64,000 nt of DNA from Telmatactis stephensoni (GCA_029948255.1 JALIZF010001764.1:62001-126000); one strand, 5' to 3'. Positions 1-11,473 are shown, counted from the stretch's first letter. Notes: generated by a model not told the origin, from the letters alone. A program made the numbers and translations.

Positions 1-1477
1 AACTCTGACAAAAATGATAGTGTTATGGGGGACTACTAGGTACAAACGTGTAGATTAGCTTAGGTTCCTTGCGAGAGCTGACGATGAACCTTTATCTCAA
101 AGACGAGACAGTTCCTTTGCTGTAGTTTTTGTTTTATTATGTTTAAGAACTTGTACACACGCGCGTCTCGTTCTAGGTCTAAAAGAGTAACTATCTATTT
201 GCATTGAGTAACTTTCTTTTACAATGTCCTGTGAGCGAGACAGGCCTCATGCCAGCCGCAAGGACGGGTGTTTTGGTAAACACAATCAGATTAATATTGG
301 ACGGCGCCTTTTCCAATGTGATTGGTTGCACGTGACGTGAAAATATTGCCAATTATGGGAAACCGAGGCAAAATGAAAGATGTTTACTAGCACATTATTC
401 CAGAGACGTCAAGGTTAAGCCTATTTCTAATTAGTCACGTGGCACACTTCTTTACTATATAGATCTAAGTAGTCAAAGATTGTAGTCTTTTTTTTTCTTT
501 ACAATTCTTTACAAAAAATTATTTAAAAATGTATTTAATGTCATATATATCTATATAAAATATATATGTGTAAAAATTTGTGAATTAAGAAAAAAAGTAT
601 TTGAATTGTTCTATTCCTTGCATTTGTGTTATTCTTATCGTTATTGAAGAAGGTTGTTCTACGTATTACAATAACAAATTTCTCCAGAACGACAATATTT
701 CCATTTATATATATGCAATCTAAGCTAAACATCTTGTTAAATACTATCCATTGTTCTTCAAGCCAAGGGGATTTCGGCCTACTTTGATATTCTAGCTAGT
801 TAAGTTGAAACTAACAGCTAACCGATGACTATAAACCACCAAATTATTAAAACCAGTAACGCGGTAAACCAAGAACTAATTGAAATTGGAAAAGTGTAGC
901 ATAACAATTATAGTATAGCTATTATATATCGTCTAAGAGGTCGTATTTGGTAGGATTTGAGGTAAACGTTTGTTATAAAGAAGGAAGAATTTGACAATGT
1001 CCAATATTCAAGAATATTCGAAGCATCAACTAAACGAATACAATAGTAGTATATATACAAGAATATGCGTATTTTAAAACATGAAGTCAGTCAAGAGTAT
1101 AAGAGTATACGGGACGAAAATGGACCGGAAATTCTGTCCGAGTGATTCTAGCATGACGTTGCATCACTCGGACTTGAATACCAATCGAACTCCTTGAATA
1201 CTTAAAGTATGCATGTCTATATTCAAGCATATTCTTTTCGAAGATTTGCCTTTTTACACAGTGAAATTTTCTTTTCTTTGTTTTGATAAGCGGAAGCGAA
1301 TAACCAAATTCTAGCGGACTGTTTGAAGCCAGTTTGCAGAATACTAAACCGCAGTAGGCTTGTTTTAAAAAATTGAGGTTTGAAACTGAATAGGACCAAA
1401 TCAAAAAACAATGTTGGTGTGAGACTGTTTGACCTGTGGTTTTAGAGTTGCATATGCGACTTTCAATACAACAATAA
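1..1477. other. AT-rich intergenic DNA, nothing recognised
   Basis: No supported gene, RNA or clear repeat was seen. Short open frames here are poor in composition and lack splice or start context. Confidence 0.5.
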
Positions 1478-1724
1478 CATAGACAACTTTCAAAAATGGC
1501 GGCCTAGCACATGAGAACACTGGAGGCCACAAAGGCCTAAGCGTGACGACACTTCTGTTGCTATCAAACTCGTTGTATTTAGTCCTCTTCGTTTTGAAAT
1601 AACTATTTTCTGTGCATTTTACAGGATGTACTTAGACTCATTTGATGCCATGATGATTTTGGAGGCCTTTCTGGCCTCGTTCTCGTGAACAATGAGCCCA
1701 CTATTTTTGAAAGTCGTCTATGAA
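1478..1724. repeat. Inverted-repeat element (MITE-like)
   Basis: The left end (about 1478-1540) and the right end (about 1664-1724) are imperfect inverted copies. They share a core reading tagacRactttcaaaaat and then a purine-rich 'aggcc' stretch. The spacer is about 120 bp. No coding capacity is seen. The layout fits a small non-autonomous DNA transposon; the target duplication was not resolved. Confidence 0.55.
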
Positions 1725-1743
1725 CATTCCATGATTTAGGTCC

Positions 1744-2247
1744 TTTAAGGTACGGTAATCCGAGCAACAAAATCACTCAACTTGTCTCGCAACAGTGCTG
1801 CGAAGCGAGTTGAAGAGCGATGCTGCCCGTTTTACCACCCGAGGACAAACTTGTCTCGCAACAAAATTATTGTTGCAGGTTGAGAGAATCCTGTATTCTC
1901 ATTGGCCCCTAAAATCATTTGCTGCAACACAAGTTGAGCCGAGGTGGTAATACGAGCAACATTTTAAAATTTTGTTGCAAGAAGTAGAACGACCTTCTAC
2001 TTTCTGCAACAAAATTTCTCAACAAACTATTTTGTTGCGAGACAAGTTTGTTTTCGGGTGGTAAAACGGGCAACATCACTCTTCAACTCGCTTCGCAGCA
2101 ATTTTCACAACCTGCAACATCGATTTTTGTTGCATGACAAGTTGCGCGCGGGGTGGTAATACCAGCAACATCACTCTACAACTTGCAACGCAACAATGTT
2201 GCCCGACAAGTTGCACGATTTTGCTGCTCGTATTACCGTACCTTTAA
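1744..2247. mobile_element. MITE with TTAA-type target duplication
   Basis: Terminal inverted repeats begin GGTACGGTAAT and are flanked on both sides by TTTAA (TTAA at 1745-1748 and 2244-2247). The interior is packed with gcaaca/tgttgc words in both orientations and with the phrase 'ggtggtaata', so it can fold on itself many ways. TTAA duplication is typical of piggyBac and Kolobok transposons; the family here is inferred. No transposase is present. Confidence 0.65.
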
Positions 2248-2314
2248 GATTGGTTCGGCCAGCGCCAATTACCAAAAGCGGAGTTGTTGGTAGGCCTTTG
2301 GTGCCAATGCATCC

Positions 2315-2375
2315 CTCTTAGGAGTTCCTCTTGCCAGCTCTTAGGAGTTCCGCTTGCCAGCTCTTAGGAGTTCCG
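2315..2375 (+). repeat. 23-bp tandem repeat, about 2.6 copies
   Basis: The unit ctcttaggagttccgcttgc plus cag repeats at 2315, 2338 and 2361 with one substitution. It lies just upstream of a weak exon candidate. Confidence 0.8.
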
Positions 2376-2476
2376 GTGACGTCATGAATAAAGAAACCGC
2401 GGATTAATTAGGAAGGTCATCAACTGAAGAAGAGTAAGCAAGGAAGTAAATACGCGAGTCAAGATTTGTTAGCTGG

Positions 2477-2731
2477 TTGTTTAAATTCTTACGTGGTTAC
2501 GTGGTTAATTCTCCGTTGCCTTTTTTAGCGTATCGAAGGCACCTACGCTATCGATCTATCAAAATGGCTTCCGTAACGAGTTCGGCCAATGGTGTTGTGA
2601 TTAGGAAGTTCGTATATCAAACGTCATCAAAAAGTCAACAACCGGGACTATATTGCTCAGCTCAAAGTGCCTCATTGCCTTTACATGCTCGCCGGACGAA
2701 GAATTAAGGCTACCCCGAAGCGTCAATCCCG
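2477..2731 (+). CDS. Weak candidate first exon, unknown product
   Basis: An ATG at 2564 in the context caaaATGGCT opens 47 residues to a stop at 2707. A consensus donor (CCCG|GTAAGT) follows at 2731/2732. An open frame without an ATG in good context extends upstream. The start context and the donor are the only support. No family is recognised and the frame ends before the donor, so this could be a 5' UTR exon or chance. Confidence 0.15.
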
Positions 2732-2751
2732 GTAAGTTCTCTTCAAATTCA

Positions 2752-3240
2752 TTTATATATAGCTAATTCAATTAATTGACTGAAGCGGAATCATGAAAAA
2801 TTTTTATCACCTGGAATCGTTACAATAAGAAACTCACTGTATGATGCCGTTTACAAATTCTACAACTTGGACACATATTTCCTTAATTGAGGAGAAGGTG
2901 CTGCCTTTGTAATTACATCTGCAAACGGTTAGACCTTCACGTCTTCTCGGATAAGGACGTTAAACCGTAGGCCCTGTCTCCCATCCCTTCCTTAACCTGT
3001 ATATAGTGGACGTAAAAGATCCTGTTGTACTGTTCGCAAAGAGTAGGGGATTGTCGCCCGGTACAACAGTCTGTCCTTACTACTAACAAACTCTAAGCGC
3101 ATTGGATTATATACACATAGATATTTGCGCTATATAAATGCTAAAATTTCATTTTCATTTCATTTCATTTCAGTCTCAGATAGTTGAAAGGTTTTAGCCT
3201 TTAGGCTTTTTTCAGCGACAACGTTAATTGAAATAGCTAT
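2752..3240. repeat. Repeat copy shared with 14540-14820
   Basis: The sequence from tatagctaattcaatt through 'acaacttggacacatat', and then 'tctcagatag' to 'cagcgacaacgttaattgaa', is found again at about 14540-14820. This copy is split by the retrotransposon tail at 2889-3173. Its class is unknown. Confidence 0.6.
2889..3173 (+). mobile_element. 5'-truncated non-LTR retrotransposon tail
   Basis: About 285 bp with the phrase ctcggataaggacgttaaac, ending in a (catttt/catttc)n tail. It sits inside a repeat whose uninterrupted relative at about 14700 reads straight from 'ccttaatt' to 'tctcagatag'. The truncated 5' end and simple 3' tail fit target-primed insertion of a LINE or LINE-mobilised element. 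The family is not determined. Confidence 0.6.
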
Positions 3241-3697
3241 ATTCGCCTTCCTCATCAGTAAAATACCGGTAGTTTTTTATCATTACTGGGCTTCCACCAA
3301 CAAAACGATAAAGTTAATTTTCTTCTTCATTGAAAACATGAATGGTGTCCAACTTCACTGTTCGTTTCACAATTTCACTGTAAATAGAAATCAGCTGAAA
3401 CAAGTGATGGCAAATTTGACATAACGGGTGAAAACCATCGGATATATTTTCAATGAAAAGAGAAATTAAATTAGGCAAGAAAAGGAATCTCCATATACCT
3501 CATCATAATTAATTTGGGGAACGACTATAGAATACCCGTCCATACACCAATATATTCTAGCTAGAGCGGAACTCTTTGAAAACGACGCAAGAACACAAAC
3601 GTTTCTCTATCACTCTTCAGTGATGCCGATTTTTCATTTCTCAAAGTACATACAGCTGTTCAAACCTTGTATATCGCATTTAAATTTACAAACCTTC

Positions 3698-3747
3698 TTA
3701 TTAATTCATGATACTGAGTGACTCACTCAGTATCATGAATTAATAAA
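3698..3747. repeat. Near-perfect 50-bp palindrome
   Basis: The segment reads ttattaattcatgatactga and then its reverse complement, meeting at gtgactcac. Weaker pairing continues outward to about 3687-3770. Confidence 0.85.
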
Positions 3748-4139
3748 AAGGTTTAATTGTAAACCACGAAAGTCATAACCATGACGGGAGTCTTGGTATT
3801 CAAATAGAGACCTATCGATTTGCACCTAAAATTTAACCTGGATTTTCTCTGACAAACCCGCGGCCCAAGGTCTTCAATTTCAAGGCAAACCCTCAGTCGT
3901 CCTAGCGTTTGAACCTTTGTATAGGTTGCTATCAATCAGCTGTTGAATCTCATTATCTGCGTTTGACTGGACGACAAAAACCGGTTTGACTGGGCGTCAA
4001 AAGCTTTCAACCATAAAGACTTACAATTGATCAGCTGGTAAAAATTTCGCACGGGACGGGATATGATGTCTATTGTAATTGCATGGTTGCCTCGGATTCT
4101 ATTGTTCCGAGAGGAGCATTTAATGGCTAAATGCCCCTC

Positions 4140-4297
4140 ACTGCTATTAATCGAACCTCATGCATAAGCATTAGGTACGATTAGTAACTAATCGTACCTC
4201 ATGCATAAGCATTAGGTACGATTAGTAACTAATCGTACCTAATGCATAAAACATGAGGTACGATTAGTAACCAATCATACCTCATGTTTATGCAAGA
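4140..4297. repeat. Array of short palindromes
   Basis: The words 'aggtacgattagtaactaat' and 'cgtacct' alternate with 'catgcataagcatt'. Each subunit (ggtacgattagt/aactaatcgtacc) is itself palindromic and the array as a whole also folds. About three inverted units are present with few changes. Confidence 0.75.
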
Positions 4298-4758
4298 GTC
4301 CAACTATGGATACGTCCCTGAGAAATTTCCTGAGGACACATCCGCAGCTAGCAGTACTTGAATTATGCAAATTAGCTTCAAGTAACCTTTCAGTGTAGTC
4401 TAAACCATGTGGAATGGATTACAATACTATTCAGCATGCTTGTCACATTTGGGATGGACTGGAATAATCTTGCGCATGCGTGGCACGACAATGTTATCAC
4501 ACAACGCTTTTTTATTTTCAATATTATTTGGTGAATATAAATAACTGTTTTAGACAAGTGAGTTGTAACGAGGCATTGTTTCCTTTGTGTTAGGTCTTTC
4601 TTGCACTTAGTTTTGTACTGTTCTGGTTGAGCGATAGTGTCTAAATAGAGTTCCCTAGAGTAATAACAGCACTTTTAATTTATTCATTTGTAACTTGTTA
4701 TTTGGTCCAAATCGTTCTAGTTTTCCTATATACTTCCTCGGCAACCATACTATTACAA

Positions 4759-4920
4759 AGTAATAGCATGGCTATTTCGGTTGATTAGTGATTAAATGTC
4801 CCCTCAGCCTCGGGAGGTTTAGTAAAAGTCCCTCGGCCTACGGCCTCGGGACTTCCACTAAACCTCCCTCGGCTTCGGGGACATTTAATCACTAATCAAC
4901 CTCATAGCCATGCTATTACT
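4759..4920. repeat. Long hairpin with CTCGGCCTACGGCCTCG apex
   Basis: Arms 4759-4835 and 4845-4920 pair almost throughout, from agtaatagcatggct at the base to gtccctcgg near the tip. The apex, cctcggcctacggcctcggg (4831-4850), resembles the apex of the hairpins at 22.6, 23.2, 23.7 and 32.3 kb. Confidence 0.8.
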
Positions 4921-5210
4921 TATAAATAGCAACCTATAATTGTCTTGTGACGCTGTCTAAACAGGACCAGACATGGTGGCTTTTTTCTCTGTGTGTGTGG
5001 TTGCGCGCATTGTCTCATTTCTTAAAATACCTTAAACATATTTTTTCTTGTTAAATTAAAATTGCTTTTATTTTTGTGGCATTCTTAAAAATATCTGACA
5101 GGTTTGACTTTCAGTTTCAGTGTTAATCAGCTTTCAGCTCGATCTTCTGTGACGGCAACTTACCGCATATTTGTTTAGACAGTTGGATATTTTCAGTTTT
5201 CTTATACCGG

Positions 5211-5460
5211 TCATTCTCAAAAAAGTTGTCCAGATGAAAAGACGTTTAGTCGTTAATAAACTCACTTGCATATATCAGATTTTCAATTTTTCTCGCAGGA
5301 ATTTCAATTCAAAATACCAAAGTATATTGCATATTATATATTGTGTATAATGGATTGTAGTTTTGCAGCAAAAGTTAGTAAAATTCTTGCCAGAAAATTG
5401 AAAATGTTATATATGTTTAGACTACACGTCTTTTCATCTGGACAACCTTTTTGAGAATGA
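5211..5460. mobile_element. MITE with 34-36-bp TIRs
   Basis: The left end, tcattctcaaaaaagttgtc plus cagatgaaaagacgt, is matched inverted by 5427-5460. The interior is AT-rich (about 180 bp) with only a chance open frame. No target duplication was resolved. Confidence 0.7.
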
Positions 5461-7050
5461 CGGTACAACCTGTCTTGTGACAATAAAGTATTAGACAGGT
5501 TTGATTTAGTTGGTAGCTTTTATTTGATCATGATAAAGTATATGTGATGGCAATTCTCCAAAATGGTCCTTTTAGATTACCGAGACAATTTCGATTGCTA
5601 TCACATTGTTGTGGCATTTAATTTTAGTTGTTGTATGGCGACAATTTTTCATTTATTTAACAGTTTAAGTGCATACTATAAGCATTTTATTATATAGATA
5701 TCGATGAGGTAAAGATATTCATATATTGGAAAATATCACGTGCGCCGTTGTCATGCATCAGTGCTGTTTCGGTTGCAAGAGACGGTTGATTTGTAGTTTG
5801 TCGCAAAAAAATCCAATAATAATACTTTAACAACAATGCTTTATTAATAACTTGAATAGCAATAAGAATTGAAAAACTCAATTTGACAATAAAAATCTTA
5901 AAGATTTTGTGTTTGTTCGTCTAGATAAACAAGGCCAGGTACTTCCGGACGCTCGATTATTATCTTGTTTGCTCTTCGTTGAATTTGTTCAACTCAATCT
6001 CTCAGAATTAATCTGCTAGAGCGAGTAAGGCAAGGATAGCCAAACTGGCTGGATATATTCCAAAATTGGTTTTATGAAGTAACAAAAGACAACATATGGA
6101 TCTGAAGGTGGTACAGTCTGTTACTTGATATTATTCCAAAATACATGTGATTTTGTATTTGTGTATTTTTCAGCATGTTTAAGGTGGCTCGACTGGGTTT
6201 TGAGGCGCACCTCAGCTGTTTGATCGCAAAAAAAAAAAAAACTAATTTCAAAAAAAATTCACAGCAAGTCTAGGGATAGATCAAAGTTTCTTTTGACGTT
6301 TAAATCATTTTGATCGGAGTTTTCAATAATTTATAGTGGCGGCATGGCGATTTTTTCATAAACCTGAAATTTTGGAAAAACTAGAGTTTTTTACAAAACC
6401 GCATTTATTGTTTCATAAAATCTAGATCAAGTTCTGCACTCGGAATCGGAATTCACAAGTTCAGAAAAAACAAACAAACTGGACAATGGAGATGCTTGAC
6501 GACTAAAACAACGTCAACCTGAAGAAAGCGGCTTAAAAATTTACGTTTTTATCATTTATTTTGGATATCTTTCAATGCTTCAATGGCCATGAAATGTGTA
6601 GGACTAAGAAACAACTGAAAACGCTGATACTGAAGTAACAAGAAAAATTTATCGAGGGAATCTTAAGTTTTCTAGCTTTTTATAAAGATAAGTGACTAAT
6701 GATAAACAAAATATGAAAAGGCGCAGCTCTATCAACTTGACCTAAATTCATATTTCTCAAACTAATTGTGCGACGCAATTTTGTTCTACTTTTCCAAACT
6801 AACAGTTATTGAATATGTGTCGACAATATGAGCTCAAAGAAAGCTTTTTCTGAGTCCTAAAAGTAAGGTTTTCAGCCATGCTTCCGTTTTTCACTCCACG
6901 AATTGAGCTATAGCAACTTACTTTTGAGCAACTAAAATGGTTTTTACACCAGTTATTGGACTTAATTGAATAAAAGTTTTGATTTTTGTCCATTTGACTT
7001 CGATTTGTGTTGACATAGCAACTGGTAAACAAAGATGGCTGAAATCAATT
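5461..7050. other. Intergenic, repeat-like, no gene seen
   Basis: AT-rich DNA with an A13 run near 6228. The part after 6180 (starting 'ggtggctcgactgg') has the look of an old non-autonomous element, but I could not define its ends. Confidence 0.4.
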
Positions 7051-7059
7051 TTTCTAAAA

Positions 7060-7688
7060 TATCTCTCGAACTCGAGCAGCTCTAGACTAGGGGCTACATT
7101 GGCAATGAACTACATACTAAGGCAAAGAAATAATGGCACAATTTAAAATTTTTTACCAAGCCGTTATTTTTTAAATAAATTATAAACAGTTAAAAAATGG
7201 AATTCATTGATCATAGCTTATCAAGGGATAAGCTTTCCCTAATTTAACACGATGATTTTCCTGGTTTTCCTGATTTTCAAGTTTTTGTTTTTATAAGTTT
7301 TAGTGTAATTGGTGTTACCATGGCAATGATATTAAAACAAGGCTGAACTCGAAAACAGTTTCAGTTTGAAATATCTCTTGATTTCAAGGAATTCCGGGCA
7401 CCCAAATACTATGAAACAAAGTACATGCCAAGGTAAAGGAGATAACATGGAATTAAAAGTCTTTGATTAAAGTTAAGTGATTTGGAATAAACGACCGGAA
7501 ATTGGCAAATTTGTATTGTTTATGTTTTTGCGATTTATTCAGAAAAGGCTTGGTAATTTTTTTACCAAGGCTTAATTTGGTAATTTTTTTTTTAAAATTT
7601 AGCCTTAATTTCTTTGTTTCGGTATGTAGTTTATTGCCCATATAGTCTCTTGTCTAGAGCTGCTCGAGTTCGAGAGATATTTTAGAAA
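7060..7688. repeat. 630-bp segment with inverted ends
   Basis: The end aaaatatctctcgaactcga with gcagctctagac (about 7058-7090) is matched inverted at about 7653-7688. The interior is AT-rich without a credible gene. This is probably an old DNA-transposon derivative. Confidence 0.55.
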
Positions 7689-7690
7689 AC

Positions 7691-9600
7691 TTTATTTCAG
7701 GCACTTTTATTAAAGAACATTCGCTTGTCCGTTGGAAGTCCGGGTACTAGCGAGTCAGCGATTGAATAGCGAAGAAATTTTACTTTTAGCGAAGAAAAAT
7801 TACATTTTATCAACCAAATTCTGCAATTTTTTTATATATTGTAAACTGTGTGAAATTGGAGCAAAAGCACAAACTGTTAAATTTAGCGGATGTTATCTGT
7901 CGAAAAAGCCGGCAAGAACAACGCTAATTACTCGTGCCCAGGCCTTAAGGCCGGCACGAGTCTAGGTTTGAGTTTTCTATCTATCAGTCTATCGTCGTAG
8001 TCGAGAATGTGCCATGAAAACGAGGCAAGCCACAGGCACCCCAGACAATCATTTAGAGCAGCGTGTAACACCAGCGTATAAAGCAAATAGACGGGTCCGG
8101 GTTCAAATCCTCATGGAATAACGAATTTTTTTTCGACTTACTATGTAGTAAATATTATCTTTTCATTTTTTTGTATGCTTTTTTCTGGTTTCGAAGCATT
8201 TTAAGCTGTTTTTTAATTTGATTTAATTTCCAGTATATTTTGACTCAAGCGACAGCTTGTCTTCTTGAATTAATTTCAAGAATTTCTTATCATTAACTAC
8301 ACGTTTTAAGGATTAAAGGAAAGATTGAAAACATTATGTATTTTAATGTTCTCTGTATTTAAATGGTATGGCTGAATTTTTTTCTATTAGAAAGTCAATG
8401 ATTACAAAGCAACTATCTAAATGCCTTAGTTTAATTGGAAATTTAGGATCGAGACCGATACCTCCATGAGTTCAAATCAGCTTGCCGGCGAAGCAGACAA
8501 ATATTCCGCCGTTTAGTACCGATCGCGAACTCAAAACGTGACCAAACTGGCTTTAAAACATATTTATTCTCATGCCAGACTGAATTCCACTTGGGCACGA
8601 GTAAACGCACTATGTGCGTCTAGTTAATTTTTGGTATTCGTTTTCGAAGAGTTTTATGCTTTGTTCTTCTCTAACTCTTGAAATAATACGGAGACCCCCT
8701 GACTTTTGTGGATGATTTAAACTCATAATTTTATAAACTTTTCATATAAAGAAAAGAAGTACACTTCTATCGTTAGGATTTTGAATAAATCTTTTTTTTT
8801 CTCTGTGTCTGATCCTTTAAAAACGTGTATTCTGGAAGGCTATTGTTTGCGTATTATTGTTGGTCTTGCGTTTCTTCGCAAATTATTCGACAGGTGTTTT
8901 TCTGCATCATATGCTATCGTTTTGTTTGCTTTTTAATATTTTTGGTTGTTCAAAAATCATTATATTTTGACCAGATGTCGCAAGGCCATTTTTATAAAAA
9001 GTGTCTAAAACGCCCCACACCTCCTCCCTCGTGTTCTCAAGAGTGACCTCGGTGACCCCGGCCCCTTTTTATTTGGAAGAATTTTGAAGACACGTTTATC
9101 GTAAATCTATGAGTCCCGAACTACCTTAAGTGAGACACAGTCCGGCGAAATATTTCAAGGTAAATCATTTTTGGTCTGAGTACCTTATATATCTGTTTAT
9201 TATTATTATTATACCAGAGCAAGGGAACAACGGATCTATTTTCGAGTACCTCAAGCTGTTGCCATGGAACCTTAGCGACCGATGTTCGCTAAAGTATATA
9301 TTTCCTTGAAGCTTAATAAATGTAAATTTTACTGTTGTTGAATTTTTTGTATCTTTTTCGATTTTTTTCTTATAGCAATATTTATGATTTTCGACCGTAC
9401 TTTATTCGCGAAGTTCCTAGAAAAAGAAATTGCTCGATCTGATCTACTTAAAATTAACGTTACGGTAAAGAGCTATATTTGATCTATAAAACGTAAACGT
9501 TAATTGTCTCAGATTTCTGATTAATGTTCAACGCTTAATGTCCATTTTTAATTTAACAATGTTTAATGTTCTTCTTCTTCGTTTTAACTGTTATAATGAT
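7691..9600. other. Intergenic; one B-box-like sequence
   Basis: No gene was identified. Around 8097-8115, gggttcaaatcc matches a pol III B box, but no convincing A box or cloverleaf was found, so no tRNA is called. Confidence 0.4.
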
Positions 9601-9601
9601 G

Positions 9602-10056
9602 ACGTTCACGATTCAGTACCCTCTACTTCTGCTCGTGATCATGATTGCCTACGCCAATATTGGCATTTTTATGAAGAAGAACAGGGTTCCGCCAGAGTGT
9701 GTCGCTAGTAGGGGAAGAGAAACTCGAAGACAAAGCATCGCCATGACCAAAACAGTTGGTGATATTGTTATCCTGTTCGTTATCCTCTTGTTGCCGTGTC
9801 TCACTAGAGTGGATTTCGTATGACTTTGAAAAACTACGGCACGGTCACGGCACGGCACGGCCACGTTACGGAACCTCGCCTGCTGATTTCTTTAGAAACT
9901 TGCAAAGAAATCAGCAGGCGAGGTTCCGTACCGTGCCGTGACCGTGCCGTAGTTTTTCAAAGTCATACGAAATCCACTCTATTATGGAGTCCAGGAAATC
10001 TGGATCTGGATTCTTTTGGACTATGCCCGCGTACTTTTATCCCTACACAGCGCCAT
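9602..10056 (+). pseudogene. Truncated GPCR pseudogene paralogous to 10293-11312
   Basis: The sequence from 9602 matches the intact receptor from transmembrane segment 5 to segment 7 (compare 10850 onward). It encodes the same IGIFMKKNR, ASRGRETRRQSIAMTKTVG and FVILL stretches. Segments 1-4 are absent. The frame is broken by a foldback insertion at 9807-9979, and homology resumes at 9982 (attatggagtcc...) up to the 'cacagcgccataa' just before the NPxxY region. It has no start codon. It is a partial duplicate lying directly upstream of, and in the same orientation as, the intact gene. Confidence 0.85.
9807..9979. mobile_element. Foldback MITE inserted in the GPCR pseudogene, TA duplication
   Basis: A near-perfect hairpin with ends gagtggatttcgtatgactt, arms of about 80 bp and a tiny loop. 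The intact paralogue reads 'cactattatgg' where this copy reads 'cacTA-element-TAttatgg'. The target duplication is therefore TA and the boundaries are exact. TA duplication is usual for Tc1/mariner-type elements. Confidence 0.85.
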
Positions 10057-10078
10057 AAGGACCGTCACCGCCATTGTG

Positions 10079-10160
10079 TAGCCTGCGTTGCTGGCGGTCT
10101 GCGGTATTTGGGGCGGAGAAGAAATGAAAGACCGCAGACCGCCAACAACGCCGGCTACCA
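10079..10160. repeat. Hairpin with roughly 30-bp arms
   Basis: The arm tagcctgcgttgctggcggt plus ctgcgg pairs with the inverted copy ending at 10160. The loop is about 25 bp. It lies between the pseudogene and the intact receptor. Confidence 0.75.
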
Positions 10161-10292
10161 TTGTGTGCCAGTTATCTTATCTTTTTCATTGTTTTCAGAA
10201 AATTATAGAATAACAAGAAAGACGGACCATGGTCGATGAATATCTTATTCACGAGAAAATAACTATGAGATAAAACAAGCAACACTGAAGTC

Positions 10293-11312
10293 ATGAATAA
10301 CACGACACAATCATCATTTGATTTCACTGAATTTTATATCAACGAGAAGATTAGGCTGACTCTTATGGTCGTGTTAGTGGTAGCAGGTGTGGTAGGAAAC
10401 GCACTGGTCGTCTTTATTATTCGGACGAAGAAAATACGCAGAACGAACGATGACATTTTTCTCTTAAATCTGGCTTGCGCTGATTTTATAAACATCGCTT
10501 TTGACACTGGTAGATTTGTAGTTCACCTCAGCTATCTTCGGGATGATGACGACTATCTGCCCAAAAAAACCCTTATGTGGTGCAAGATATTCTGGCCGAT
10601 GTGGTCAGTGCCGTTTTGTGCAGGGGTTTTCACCATCACTGCCATGTCCATACACAGATGTTGGGATATCGTCAATCCTTTCAAGCCAAAGATAAGACGA
10701 GTATGGATCACTCTGATTGTCCTAAGTACGTGGGTTATCCCTGTTATCATCTATCTTCCTTATAACATCACAGCAGTCAACTATGGTGTGGGATGTCTCA
10801 AAAAAGGATTGTCCAAGCTAGATAAAAAAGGGTACTCTATTTTCAGGTTCGTGATTCAGTACCCACTACCTCTGCTCGTGATCATGATTGCCTACATCAA
10901 TATTGGCATTTTTATGAAGAAGAATAGAATTCCACCAGAGTGTATCGCTAGTAGGGGAAGAGAAACTCGAAGACAAAGCATCGCCATGACCAAAACAGTT
11001 GGTGTTATTGTTATCCTGTTCGTTATCCTCTTGATCCCGTTACAAATAGCCCACGTGGCTCACTATTATGGAGTCAAGGAATTCTGGATCTGGCCTCTGT
11101 CGGACTACGCACGCGTATTTTCATCCCTGCACAGCGCCATAAATCCTTATATCTACACTATTCGTACACCAGAATGTCGCAGGTACATTTCATCGTGGTT
11201 TGAAAGACAATCCACAACCAATAACATCCCAAATAGACGCCAAGCAGGAGGACGACTCCAGAACGTCACGCCAAACAACGCAATCAGTGATATGGCCATG
11301 GCAGTGAAATGA
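10293..11312 (+). CDS. Class A (rhodopsin-like) G-protein-coupled receptor
   Basis: This is a 339-residue, single-exon, seven-transmembrane receptor, expected in the plasma membrane and coupling to G proteins. Visible landmarks are N-glycosylation sequon NTT at 3-5, G35-N36 in segment 1, LACAD with D64 in segment 2, C97 at the top of segment 3, YPLP in segment 5, proline in segment 6 (LLIP) and NPYIY in segment 7, followed by a basic stretch. The usual DRY at the end of segment 3 is H121-R122-C123: the arginine is kept but the acidic residue and tyrosine are lost. Segment 6 lacks the FxxCWxP pattern. The ATG at 10293 is the first in frame before segment 1. The length is normal. The ligand cannot be told from sequence, though the overall look is peptide- or amine-receptor-like. 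A truncated paralogue lies just upstream. Confidence 0.9.
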   Translation: MNNTTQSSFDFTEFYINEKIRLTLMVVLVVAGVVGNALVVFIIRTKKIRRTNDDIFLLNLACADFINIAFDTGRFVVHLSYLRDDDDYLPKKTLMWCKIFWPMWSVPFCAGVFTITAMSIHRCWDIVNPFKPKIRRVWITLIVLSTWVIPVIIYLPYNITAVNYGVGCLKKGLSKLDKKGYSIFRFVIQYPLPLLVIMIAYINIGIFMKKNRIPPECIASRGRETRRQSIAMTKTVGVIVILFVILLIPLQIAHVAHYYGVKEFWIWPLSDYARVFSSLHSAINPYIYTIRTPECRRYISSWFERQSTTNNIPNRRQAGGRLQNVTPNNAISDMAMAVK

Positions 11313-11473
11313 ATATCCATCCCAGTAAGCGAACAGAAGACGAGAAACAAGAAGAAAAAGACTCAAAATAACTTGAGCCATTCACTGTATATGTAAAAGT
11401 GTTATTATATAATTATGTAAGTTACCTTAAGATCTTGATCCTCGCAATAACAGCTAGAGTTCGAAATAGACAT

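Noticed and set aside
8090..8120. Possible tRNA with B box gggttcaaatcc
   Set aside because: No A box at a suitable distance and no cloverleaf.
9820..10239. 139-residue frame across the GPCR pseudogene
   Set aside because: It runs through a hairpin MITE and out-of-frame receptor sequence; no coding homology.
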